Below are positions 21,401-30,222 of a DNA stretch of 64,000 nt, one piece after another (the stretch's first letter is position 1; each line of letters opens with the position of its first letter). Origin of the DNA: Bemisia tabaci. Taxonomy: Eukaryota; Arthropoda; Insecta; Hemiptera; Aleyrodidae. The DNA is taken from contig NC_092794.1 of the NCBI RefSeq assembly GCF_918797505.1, positions 2,356,001-2,420,000 on the forward strand, given 5' to 3'. Both the position numbers and the translations under genes were made by a program. Below the pieces are notes generated by a model. It was not told where the DNA came from, ran no database searches, and saw only the letters and a program-made list of their open reading frames with translations.

Positions 21401-21874
21401 TTATTTTCCGATGGGCAATATCTCCGTTAATATGAACGTATTAATAATGTGTTCGAAAAGATCTGAACGTAGTTTACTTTTTGCTAACAAGCTTAAACTA
21501 TCAACATACGAATCTGTGACTAAGGCAACTGACTCATTTGTATCATACGGTAGGCGCGGAAAGGCGTTACTGATGAAACAAAAATGCATAATCAATGTTA
21601 CGACGGTCGTCGAAGAAGTAGGTGAAGTTTCAGATTTAATATCATCCAAACGATTATTTGCGTGGAGATAGTCGGTGAAAAACCCGATTATCCTTAAAAT
21701 TATCATCATTCGTAACTTTTCATCCTCCGCGAACACTCTTCCCCTCCACTCGAACTGCGGAGTAAGTACGTGATGTGGTATCGTTCGAAAATGAAGGAAA
21801 TTTTTGGCGTTCCATTTCTCATAATTTTCTGACTTTTTATATTTTAGGGGGAGGGGGGAGGTGAACGTATGCAC
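21401..21874 (-). pseudogene. Longest surviving frame of an unidentified coding-like family
   Basis: An uninterrupted frame of 157 codons opening at GTG. The segment IILRIIGFFTDYLHANNR followed by STTVVTLIMHFCFISNAF is matched at protein level by the inverted copy at 24003-24330 (STTVVTMLMHFC). LVTDSYVDS aligns with RWTESYFDG of the 29254-30222 copy. Conservation of the frame between diverged copies suggests real protein descent. I recognise no domain; transposon gene or multicopy host gene are both possible. No intact start or end can be fixed. Confidence 0.4.
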
Positions 21875-21893
21875 AATGCCACTACAACGTTAA

Positions 21894-22435
21894 ATTGGTC
21901 TGTTGCAAGCAAGAGATACAGCCAATTAAACACACTTTTTAAGAGAAAATTCGCTCGAAAATCACCCTGGGCACATCAAAAAAGTCTGAAACCCACTTTT
22001 TAGCGCGTAATTTGCGTGGTTTGTAACACGTTTTTTCAAATTTATTGCGTATGCGGGCAGTTTTTCTCGGTGGCTGGCAGTCAGGTGTGCCCGAGGAGAG
22101 ACCTCCTTGCGGAAGATTTTGATTGATTCAAAGCTATTCTTTTGCAAAATAAAGAAGAAAAAAGTAAACAAACGCTTGAAAACAAAAAATAGAGAAAGTT
22201 AGTTCATCGTTTGTGTACTTTGAGTCGTTCTTTCTTACTTCTCTGCCTGTGCCAACTTGGTCGACGGCGACTGAGAAAAACTGCCCGCAGACGCGGGAAA
22301 CTTGAAAAAGCGTGTTACAAACTACGTACACGCAGATTTCAGACTTTTTTGATGTGCCCAACTTGATTTTCGAGTGACTTTACCTTTACAACGAGTATTC
22401 AGTCGGCTGTATCTCTTGCGCGCAAGCGACCCAAT
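21894..22435. mobile_element. Long palindrome, CTTGCTTGCAACAGACC-type ends
   Basis: ATTGGTCTGTTGCAAGCAAG, then AGATACAGCC at the left; the inverse (GGCTGTATCTCTTGCG.. GCGACCCAAT) at the right. Inner arms CACATCAAAAAAGTCTGAAA and CGGGCAGTTTTTCTC mirror near 22270-22370. 542 bp, non-coding. Confidence 0.75.
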
Positions 22436-22460
22436 CTGAAATCAAGCGCGGAATTACTGG

Positions 22461-22568
22461 TACAGCGGCGTTGGTATGTGATGTGGTATCACGCCGCTTT
22501 GAAGGAAACTCCTCCTTTCGGACTCCGCGGAGTAGGTACGTGATGTGGTATCACGCGGAAATGAGGGG
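22461..22568 (+). repeat. Left arm of a 108-bp near-perfect inverted repeat
   Basis: Inverse of 23261-23368 with one mismatch in 108 bp. It contains two copies of the 17-nt motif CGTGATGTGGTATCACG (22477-22493 with one change, and 22539-22555), plus ACTCCGCGGAGT. Confidence 0.9.
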
Positions 22569-23260
22569 AAATATTGGCGTTCCACTTGTGTTGTAAAAAC
22601 ACCGTGTTCATTCTGTTAATGTTTTCATCATGGAGACCTCCAAATCCGCCCGAATAGGGTTAAAATTTCAATTATTTTCTTGATGTGTTGAATGCGACAG
22701 TTCGAAAGTACCGCATGCCAAAAGTAAAAGATAAACGTAATTATTCGGCAGAAATTGATTGATACGCCACGAAACCCGTTCCAACAGAGTTAAAACTTCT
22801 AAAAATTATCGAGAGAGACCTCCCGGTAGTAAGGGGGCCCTCGCTTCCTCCCCGCTCCAAGCAAAATGACGCAGGTACGCATCTGAAATCTGGCATCAGT
22901 GTGTGGTGTGATCATGTGGCAGTGAAGGTGCGAATCCTCTCAACCCTCGGTCCTCGGTTTCCTCTGTGGGACAGGAGGCCTGAATCGAAAATTCGCCATT
23001 TTTGATTGTCTAGCGTGCTACTCACTGTCGTATCATCCCCCAAAAAAATCATATCTGATGGAGTACAAATCTAATAGGAGATAGAATAAAGTCCTTTGGA
23101 TGGATGGAATTAACATCAAAGTATTCGCAATTTTAGTCGATGTCCAACTTCTCCTAATGGCTCGTTCAAGCAATCAACGTAGTCGTTCGAATTAGATCTC
23201 CTCTCTCTAGAAAATTGAGAATACTTCGCCTACTATTAGTAATATCTTCGAATACTATTT
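22569..23260. other. Spacer between the 108-bp arms
   Basis: 692 bp. 22700-22860 resembles the interior of the hAT element at 12120-12290 (CGTAATTATTCGGCAGAAAT, and a GAGACCTCCCGG stretch), so part of the spacer is a decayed hAT relative. No open frame of note. Confidence 0.5.
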
Positions 23261-23368
23261 CCCCTCATTTTCGCGTGATACCACATCACGTACCTACTCC
23301 GCGGAGTCCGAAAGGAGGAGTTTCCTTCAAAGCGGCGTGATACCACATCACATACCAACGCCGCTGTA
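23261..23368 (-). repeat. Right arm of the 108-bp inverted repeat
   Basis: Carries CGTGATACCACATCACG at 23274-23290 and a one-base variant at 23336-23352. Further single copies lie outside the arms at 21768, 23464 and 24005. Confidence 0.9.
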
Positions 23369-23494
23369 TTTCAGAGTTTAACAATGTGAGCGTTATGTGT
23401 ACCTACATTCATAACTTCAGTTATTTGAGGCAAGTGAAAAGCTAAGATTTTCCTTCAAACCCGTGTGATACCACATCACATACAAACGCTGCTA

Positions 23495-23907
23495 CACTGA
23501 AAAAAAATTCTCGGCGTTTTTACCACGGTCCGTTGGTACCTTTACCATCTCACTTTTTTACCAATTATTGGTAATTTTACCAAGACAGACTGGTAAGCTT
23601 ACCTAAAAACCGGTATTTTTACTGTTTTTTCCAGGTAAGAATACCACTTTTATTGGTAATCAATTCCCGATAATTTTGCCATTTTATCTCGGTAATTCTA
23701 CCACAGTCAATAAAAAATATTGGCGTTTTTACCAAGGTCCAGTAAAATTAACGAGAAAGTTAAATAATTTTACCGAGATTCCTCAGTAAAATTACCAATT
23801 CCATAAATGGTAATTTTACCAAGAAAAAATTGGGATCAAATAGAACCCTGAATTCTTGGTAATTTTACCCTTTTCTTAGTAAACACACCGAGATTTTTTT
23901 TTCAGAG
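23495..23907. mobile_element. MITE of GGTAAAATTACC modules, copy 2 (inverted)
   Basis: Collinear with 4404-4814 in reverse. Starts CACTGAAAAAAAATTCTCGG, ends CGAGATTTTTTTTTCAGAG. TA on both sides (23493-23494 and 23908-23909) fits a 2-bp duplication. Inserted next to a copy of the 17-nt palindromic motif. Confidence 0.8.
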
Positions 23908-24002
23908 TATTCCAATAATTACGCACTTGATTTCAGAATTTAACGTTGTGAGCATAGTGCATACATTCATAAAATAAATGTCAGTAATGTGTCCTTCATT
24001 TT

Positions 24003-24330
24003 CGCGTGATACCACATCACGTACCTACTGCGGAGTCCGAGAAGAGGAGTGATCACGGAGTTAGGTTAGGTTAGGTTTTAACACAAAAGTTACGAATGAC
24101 AATAATTTTAAGGAAAATTGTGCTTTCCACCGACCGTTGGCATGCAAGTAATTGTTGCATCTTGAACTTTACTTTATCGACGACCGTCGTGACAATGCTT
24201 ATGCATTTTTGTTCCGTCAGTGACGTCCCTCCGCGCCTATCGTATCATGCGGAGTATAGTCACAGAATCGCATGTTGACTTATACCTACATAAGCAAAAA
24301 CCGCGGAAGATCTTTTCAAAGTGATAAGAG
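24003..24330 (+). pseudogene. Inverted copy of the 21401-21874 family
   Basis: Aligns with the inverse of about 21430-21790: AAAAGTTACGAATGA, TTTTAAGGAAAAT, GACGACCGTCGTGACAATG, ATGCATTTTTGTTCC. It holds a (TTAGG)3 tract at 24061-24076 absent from the other copy. The plus-strand frame 24096-24278 preserves STTVVTMLMHFC. Confidence 0.45.
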
Positions 24331-24424
24331 AGCGAGAGACACAATAGCCCGAATGCAGACAACAATAAGAACACACTAAAATACAAAACAAATGGGTATA
24401 CAAGGCTAGAGGACACATAAACAA

Positions 24425-24465
24425 CCAGGACGTTTCGGGCCAATTACATGCCCATTCTCAACTGG
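24425..24465 (-). ncRNA. Hammerhead-ribozyme-like motif, copy 1
   Basis: Read on the minus strand, 41 nt: stem I CCAG pairs with CTGG at the end; core TTGAGAA; stem II GGGC pairs with GCCC around a 9-nt loop; then GAAACGTC. GAAA plus a two-base ACGT stem III and C17 match the minimal hammerheads known from Penelope-like elements, whose self-complementary ACGT makes them act as dimers. Deviations from CTGATGA: C3 is T and G8 is A, which keeps the known 3-8 tertiary base pair possible, and one extra T precedes stem II. Activity is untested. Confidence 0.5.
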
Positions 24466-24620
24466 AATAAAAGTTGTAAAAATTTAAACAAGAAAATGAG
24501 CATGCAACTGACCGAGGTCGGAATCAGTGCAAACTAAAAAACAGAGCAAAGGTGGATATAGGGGCACTATCAGCTCCTTGATAATAGGCCAACCTCTATA
24601 CTATACCCACCAAGGAGTGT

Positions 24621-25130
24621 TTATAGAGGCTCTTCTCTACCACAGAAAGACTGATGATAGGATGCGCTCAATCCATCTATGTCAGCCCTAAAGTTGCATA
24701 GTTCACCTCTATTCTTGACGATGTTTATCATCTCCAACACACCTCTGGCAAAGTCCCGGGACTCGACAGCTAAAATTTTGGGCGAATCAAAATCAAAATG
24801 GTGCCCCAATTCATCCTCATGTTGGTGTAGAGCTGTATTTTCCTGTCAGTTGTACATATGACCGTACAGCCGTTTCCTCAAGAGTTGGGAAGTTTGCCCA
24901 ACGTAACTCAAATTACAATCTTTACAGTTGATTTTGTAAACAACACCAGCTTGTTGTCCAACAGGGCGTTTGGCTTTCAGCTGAGATGTTAAAAATTTGA
25001 GCGTGTTGTAATTGGAGTGTACAACCCTAAAATTGAAACTCATGAGGATCGAGGCTAGATTTTCCGATAAAAGTGGGACGTACGGTAGAGAAATTATTTT
25101 TGACACATCAACATTTTTTTCTTTACTCAA
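24621..25130 (-). pseudogene. GIY-YIG endonuclease remnant of the Penelope-like element, copy 1
   Basis: Encodes SKEKNVDVSKIISLPYVPLL, then VVYKINCKDCNLSYVGQT (the GIY and YIG positions read VVY and YVG), the conserved arginine in LLRKRLYGH, and after an in-frame TGA (24846-24848) the tail with HEDELGHHFDFD, expected to hold the late acidic and histidine residues. Copy 2 has CGA where this copy has TGA, so this is a point stop. The family nicks target DNA for retrotransposition. Dead as it stands: no reverse transcriptase and a stop. Confidence 0.75.
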
Positions 25131-25157
25131 AGTTGGATTTTGAGATGCAGTTTTATT

Positions 25158-26155
25158 AACGAGCTATATCCCTACAATCCCTGACCTGGATTTAATCCAT
25201 AGGGAAGCATAAAAATATGGAGAAAGGAGACGATTTTTGAGGGCCTAATCAAAATCAAAAGGCTAAAATCAAGGAAAACGAGAAGGAAAAGACCCTCCGT
25301 TTTTGAAATTGGCAGGAAATTCTGTGGAAAAGAAGAATGTGGAAAGTCTGTGGGATCTCGAAAACGTGAAAGCTTAGAAGATTCAGCATCCCTGCAATCA
25401 CACTATCGGCATCTGAAGGTATGGCTGTTGTTCCGCATCATAGTGTTAAAGGGCAACGTTGACATTTAACCCTTTGTTGCATGAGCTGATCGTTGATTTT
25501 GGAGAAAATCTACATTGTGCAGTATTTTTTGACACTAGAGTCGGTTGGAATCGATTTTTGTGGTTTTTTCCAAGTGAGGAGATCAGACATTGTATAATGT
25601 TCCCCAAAAATGATTTCTTACTTTGATTCAATTTAATACTCCAGCATAGAAATAAAGCTGAAAACCATTTGTTGCTTTCATGCAACGCTATGCAATAAAG
25701 GGTTAACTGATTGAAAACCAATGAACATTTTTGACTCCGCACGCTAGAACTGCGATTTCTTGACACTGTCACCAGAAACGGCATGAGATTCTTTTTTATA
25801 CGATCCTCGCATCAAAAATTAAGAAACTCTGAGCCAGACAGCCCCTCCCCCCCCCCCCCAAGCGATCGGCCGTCCAAGCGCTGCCTAACGCAAGCCAAAC
25901 GCTAAGTTTTTCTTCCTTCCAAAATTCGTTAATTTAAAGACTGACTGGTCCAAATTTCGATTTTTGTAGACGTAGGTAGGTATAACGTTTTTTTTTTTTA
26001 AAAAAATGTAATTTTTTCTGAACTTTATAACTTTAAAAACTGGTTATTTTTTCAATACAACCGTTATTATTTCTGATCTACCAGTGATTAATAGTACTTA
26101 AAACAATACCGATTTGTTTCAACACCATTTTTCATTAAATTATGCATTTAAACAA
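25158..26155. other. No gene recognised; weak palindrome
   Basis: TTAACCCTTTGTTGCA (25467-25482) pairs with TGCAATAAAGGGTTAA (25689-25704), framing a 112-codon minus frame that I read as incidental. A C-run lies at 25844-25859 and a T-run at 25989-26000. Confidence 0.4.
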
Positions 26156-26303
26156 TAGACGGAGGGGGGGGGGGGGTCTGGCCAGCCTTGCGTGATTATT
26201 AGGGGGGCGGGGGTCCAGACTAGCCTTACGAGTTCCTTACGGGGGGGGGGGGGGGTGTCTAAAAATCGGAATAAATGCCTTACGTAATTTGTGGACGGCC
26301 CCT
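26156..26303. mobile_element. Poly-G MITE, ACGTAATTTGTGGACGGCCCC end
   Basis: The right end reads TTACGTAATTTGTGGACGGC, then CCCT. The body is dominated by G-runs (26164-26176, 26241-26255) separated by TCTGGCCAGCCTTGCG and TCCAGACTAGCCTTACG, a duplicated unit. The left end is unclear. Similar architecture to 47027-47408. Confidence 0.5.
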
Positions 26304-27083
26304 GAACAGCTATAAAAGTTACTAACAAATAGGTACAGCATGGAAGAGTTCCCTCTTGACATCGCAAAAATTCATAATTAAAACAAGGACACACAATAGG
26401 TGGGTAGATAGTCCTTTTCCATACAGCCGGAGAGCTGTTGTACTCGAAGCCACCTATCTATCATCCGCTGACGCGAGGGAGAGGGAAGGGGGAGGGGACT
26501 TGCACCGATCCTGAGGATCATGAATTTCGTACGTAACAGAAAGATGGGAAAGAGAGGGGAGTGGAGGGTGGCGGGAGCGGAGGGCGAAGACAGAACGTGC
26601 CTAAACCAGAGTAAAGCGAGAAGTTCCTCGACTCATTCCGAGAAAACAAATTTGGAGAAGAAAGGGTGAGGGAGCACCTAAGAATTGGATTGATAATGAA
26701 GCGATCGGTAGCATATCAAAGGGGAAAACCGAAGTGTCGAAAAATCAGAGTGAGAGAATCAGAATGAAACGAGCTGAAATCGCTCGCTCGGGCTCCGAAT
26801 CCCGAGAAAAGGGTTCCTTATCTACCTGCTAGACCGCCAGCAGACTGCCAGACATCCGGTGGGGTGTCTCGCCCGCCGTGTCGTCGCCAATTCGTTCGGA
26901 TTCCTAGTAAAACCAACCGAAAACATTTCGATGCCGCTGACCCTTCCATTCGAATCTGGCGGGAATCTAACTTTCAGCATAGCGAAAAGAGTGTTTGCCA
27001 TGCTCAAAAATATTCGACTCAGGTCTTTTGGAATACCTACAAGAAAACCAACCAAAACGCTTACGTCTTAGTTTCTGAGAACA
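26304..27083. other. Purine-rich sequence, nothing firm
   Basis: GAGGGAGAGGGAAGGGGGAG and related runs over 26470-26650. Overlapping frames at 26822-27166 on both strands have no domain. A short GGTGGGTAGATAG / CACCTATCTATC inverted match lies at 26399-26462. Confidence 0.35.
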
Positions 27084-27200
27084 GGATTGCCACAGAATTT
27101 GGCAAATGTACTCGTACTTCCCTGAAATTTTCTGGCAAAGGACGATTTCAGAAACGGTTGAGATGACAATGAATTTGAAATAGTTTTCATGCAACACTTT
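27084..27200. repeat. Decayed GTTGCCACAG element
   Basis: ATTGCCACAGAATTTGGCAA, TTCCCTGAAATTTTC and ATAGTTTTCATGCAA match the left half of 14400-14669. The right end is not seen. Confidence 0.5.
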
Positions 27201-27288
27201 TTGCCACTGGAAATGTCGAACGAACTTAATTTTAGAATTTCACCCGAACGTTTGAAAGAAACCTTTCTTCTTGGAAAACAACATTTGT

Positions 27289-27537
27289 ACCGCGTTAAAC
27301 AGAAAGGAACCAAGCCACATCAGCTATTGCCAAATTTAATCGGCTAATTAAAGTTTTTACATAAGAACAGCTGTGCGGATTTTTGTGCAAATTTCAGTGA
27401 ATTTTCGCCATAGTACGAAGCAAATTCCTTAACATTTTCAAAGGGATCCGCACAAACGTTTTCTAGTAAAAAATTAAATTGCCCAGTTAAAATTGGCAAT
27501 AGCTGATGTGGCTTGGTTCCTTTCTATTAAACGCGGT
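27289..27537. mobile_element. MITE with ACCGCGTTAAACAGAAAGGA arms
   Basis: The left arm (27289-27335) continues ACCAAGCCACATCAGCTATT; the right arm (27493-27537) is a near-perfect inverse. Flanking ACATTTGT / CCATTTGT (27281-27288, 27538-27545) is a 7-of-8 target duplication, pointing to an 8-bp duplicator. GTGCGGAT / ATCCGCAC mirrors in the centre. Confidence 0.8.
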
Positions 27538-28051
27538 CCATTTGTACCTCGAAAAAGCTAACTTAGTAGTAACTTCAGAAAAAACTTGGAAATTTTTGAA
27601 CTAGGAAAATTATTCAAAAATTTTTCGTGAAATTATCCTCACACCAAGTATGATAAGTTAATGAATTGCGCAAAAGTACCTAGAGCAATAAAGTACTCCA
27701 AAATATTGTCACATTTATATGATACATATTACCTAATGAATTTTGAGACCTTAAATGACGACTACCTACTTCAGCTGTCTCTCAACGTCGCGTCACCTGA
27801 AATTTCGATTGGAAAGTGGAGAAGAGACACACATCAGGAAGAGAAGAAAAGAAGTCTCAACTTTTCTTACAGTTGATGGGAAGAAATTTATCAGCAACAA
27901 AAAGTTATGACTAAAAAAATCCTGACAAAAAGTGATCAATTTGAAGAAGGGCACATTTTCATTGTTTTGGAAATTTTTGGAAAAAGTTTATTAGTTCAAA
28001 ACTGTTATCTTCTCCATCTCATTGACAGCATTTTTCGCTTAGTTTTACACA
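27538..28051. other. AT-rich, nothing recognised
   Basis: Short plus frames (27661-27876, 27907-28134) lack known domains. The second runs into the retroelement fragment. Confidence 0.4.
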
Positions 28052-28082
28052 AAGCTAATAAAACTGCATCTCAAAATCCAAC

Positions 28083-28594
28083 TTTGAGTAAAGAAAAAAA
28101 TGTTGATGTGTCAAAAATAATTTCTCTACCGTAAGTCCCACTTTAATCGGAAAATCTAGCCTCGATCCTTGTGAGTTTCAATTTTAGGGTTGTACACTCC
28201 AATTACAACAAGCTCAAATTTTTAACATCTCAGCTGAAAGCCAAACGCCCTGTTGAACAACAAGCTGGTATTGTTTACAGAATCAACTGTAAAGATTGTA
28301 ATTTGAGTTACGTTGGGCAAACTTCCCAACTCTTGAGGAAACGGCTGTACGGTCATATGTACAACCGACAGGAAACCAACATATGTACACCAACATGAGG
28401 ATGAATTGGGGCACCATTTTGATTTTGATTCGCCCAAAATTTTAGCTGTCGAGTCCCGAGACTTTGCCAGAGGTGAGTTGGAGATGATAAGCATCGTCAA
28501 GAATAGAGGTGAACTATGCAACTTTAGGGCTGACATAGATGGATTGAGCGCATCCTATTATCAGTTTTTCTGTGGTAGAGAAGAGCCTCTATAA
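28083..28594 (+). pseudogene. GIY-YIG endonuclease remnant, copy 2
   Basis: Same domain order as copy 1: KEKNVDVSKIISLP, stop codon TAA at 28132 where copy 1 has TAC, a second TAA shortly after, then IVYRINCKDCNLSYVGQT, the arginine in RKRLYGHMYN, and a one-base length change near 28370-28385 that shifts the tail (GHHFDFDSPKILAVE) into another frame. More decayed than copy 1. Confidence 0.75.
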
Positions 28595-28756
28595 ACACTC
28601 CTTGGTGGGTATAGTATAGAGGTTGGCCTATTATCAAGGAGCTGATAGTGCCTCTCTGCCCATCTTTGCTCTGTTTTTCAGTTTGCACTGATTCCGACCT
28701 CGGTCAGTTGCATGCTCATTTTCTTGTTTAAATTTTTAAATTTTTTAGCTTCTATT

Positions 28757-29238
28757 CCAGTTGAGAATGGGCATGTAATTGGCCATAGGCGGTTCTACAG
28801 GGGTGCCAGTGGGTGCCTGGCACCCCAAAATCAAAAATTAAGTATGGTTATTGGAACCGTGAAATTATTGCTTTTAAAGATTCTGTATTCGCTCACTCTG
28901 AGAAAAAATCCCAGCAATAAATTGAAAATGTTTTAAACAGAATTAAAATTGATAGCCGTTTTTCACAAAGATTCCACTGTTTTTTTGTGGTAAGATTGTA
29001 GTTTTGATGGAAAGTTTTGCTAAAAATTTACAATATTGAATTTACAGGTATTTAAGTAGAGAGGAAGGAGAGAAAAAGAGAAAGGAGGGTAGGGTAGGGA
29101 TAAAACTTGAGGGCCGAAACTTAGGCCTCCCCTGAGCGACCGTCCCCTTTGGAGCCGGTGTCCGACATTTTCCACTTCTGGGCACCCCCAAGAATGAAGG
29201 TCTAGAACCGCGTATGTAATTGGCCCGAAACGTCCTGG
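28757..29238 (+). ncRNA. Hammerhead-like motif, copy 2, split by an insertion
   Basis: The 5' half (28757-28783) has CCAG, TTGAGAA, GGGC and the loop. The 3' half (29225-29238, after the duplicated TAATTGGC) has CCGAAACGTC and CTGG. Ignoring the insert, the sequence equals copy 1, including both core changes, so those are shared by the family and not private mutations. Confidence 0.45.
28784..29216. mobile_element. Non-autonomous hAT element inserted in the retroelement
   Basis: Ends CATAGGCGGTTCTACAG and (inverted) CATACGCGGTTCTAGACC. TAATTGGC is duplicated exactly on both sides (28776-28783, 29217-29224). Subterminal GGGTGCCAG..GGGTGCC and GGGCACCCCC also mirror. The interior is AT-rich with AGAGAGGAAGGAGAGA runs and no transposase. 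Confidence 0.85.
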
Positions 29239-29465
29239 TTGTTTATGTGTCTTCTAGCCTTGTATACTCATTGGTTTTTTGTATTTTAGTGTGTTTTTAT
29301 TGTTGATATTTTCAAACATCATGTCTCTACGTCCATTATTAATTAACGGAGGTATTGCCCATGGTAAAATACGATGTATGACGTCATACACCGCGTTACT
29401 TTTAAGACTGTATGCACTTCCGCGGTGGATGATGTTATGATCTGTCAATACTGAACGTAAAAAAT

Positions 29466-29580
29466 TGGCGATTGGACACACTTTGTCCATTTGATTAATG
29501 AAAAAAGAGCTTACACCATCAAAATACGATTCTGTCCAGCGCAACTGACCCATGTATCCTGCAACAATTGTTAACTGCCG
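29466..29580. repeat. 115-bp segment identical to 30081-30195
   Basis: The last 115 bases before the N-run and the first 115 after it are the same in every base, in direct orientation, each ending TTAACTGCCG. This looks like an unmerged contig overlap. Confidence 0.9.
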
Positions 29581-30080
29581 NNNNNNNNNNNNNNNNNNNN
29601 NNNNNNNNNNNNNNNNNNNNNNNNNNNNNNNNNNNNNNNNNNNNNNNNNNNNNNNNNNNNNNNNNNNNNNNNNNNNNNNNNNNNNNNNNNNNNNNNNNNN
29701 NNNNNNNNNNNNNNNNNNNNNNNNNNNNNNNNNNNNNNNNNNNNNNNNNNNNNNNNNNNNNNNNNNNNNNNNNNNNNNNNNNNNNNNNNNNNNNNNNNNN
29801 NNNNNNNNNNNNNNNNNNNNNNNNNNNNNNNNNNNNNNNNNNNNNNNNNNNNNNNNNNNNNNNNNNNNNNNNNNNNNNNNNNNNNNNNNNNNNNNNNNNN
29901 NNNNNNNNNNNNNNNNNNNNNNNNNNNNNNNNNNNNNNNNNNNNNNNNNNNNNNNNNNNNNNNNNNNNNNNNNNNNNNNNNNNNNNNNNNNNNNNNNNNN
30001 NNNNNNNNNNNNNNNNNNNNNNNNNNNNNNNNNNNNNNNNNNNNNNNNNNNNNNNNNNNNNNNNNNNNNNNNNNNNNNNN
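29581..30080. other. Assembly gap, 500 N
   Basis: Exactly 500 N, a round number typical of a placeholder. All frames crossing it are artefacts. Confidence 0.98.
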
Positions 30081-30195
30081 TGGCGATTGGACACACTTTG
30101 TCCATTTGATTAATGAAAAAAGAGCTTACACCATCAAAATACGATTCTGTCCAGCGCAACTGACCCATGTATCCTGCAACAATTGTTAACTGCCG
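30081..30195. repeat. Second copy of the gap-flanking 115-bp segment
   Basis: See 29466-29580. Sequence continues uniquely after 30195 (AGGGATAGTGG), whereas the left copy continues uniquely before 29466. Confidence 0.9.
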
Positions 30196-30222
30196 AGGGA
30201 TAGTGGATAAATTTAATGACAA

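Larger units (their letters stand above)
24357..25157 (-). mobile_element. Penelope-like retroelement, 3' end, copy 1
   Basis: Homologous, in inverted orientation, to 28052-29308. In minus-strand order it has the end of the polyprotein with a GIY-YIG endonuclease, a non-coding stretch, a hammerhead-like motif and a short AT-rich end. The reverse transcriptase part is missing, so it is 5'-truncated like most dead copies. Assignment to the Penelope order rests on the GIY-YIG-type protein plus the ribozyme-like motif. Confidence 0.75.
28052..29308 (+). mobile_element. Penelope-like retroelement, 3' end, copy 2, interrupted by a hAT element
   Basis: Collinear with copy 1 from TAAAACTGCATCTCAAAATC to GTGTTTTTATTGTTG. 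It is split at 28783/29217 by a 433-bp insertion. The coding part is frameshifted. Orientation is opposite to copy 1, so the pair forms an inverted repeat with about 2.9 kb between. Confidence 0.75.
29254..30222 (-). pseudogene. TESYFDG-family frame spanning the assembly gap
   Basis: An open minus frame reading QLRWTESYFDGVSSFF, then MDKVCPIANFLRSVLTDHN and AVYDVIHRILPWAIPPLI. The segment before the gap and the one after repeat the same 38 residues because the flanking DNA is duplicated. It opens at TTG; no ATG is convincing. Fragments of the same family lie at 19455, 20736, 21401 and 24003. Function unknown. Its end overlaps the Penelope-like 3' terminus, so the last residues are not native. 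Confidence 0.4.

Noticed and set aside
24061..24076. Telomere end from (TTAGG)3
   Set aside because: Only three units inside a coding-like repeat copy; interstitial and too short.
25446..25784. 112-codon minus frame
   Set aside because: Lies within a weak palindrome, no domain, cysteine and serine content as in random AT-rich frames.
26822..27313. Six overlapping frames around 27 kb
   Set aside because: Overlap on both strands and run into transposon remnants; none has a domain.
29519..30113. Several long frames across the gap
   Set aside because: They consist almost wholly of N and cannot be evaluated.
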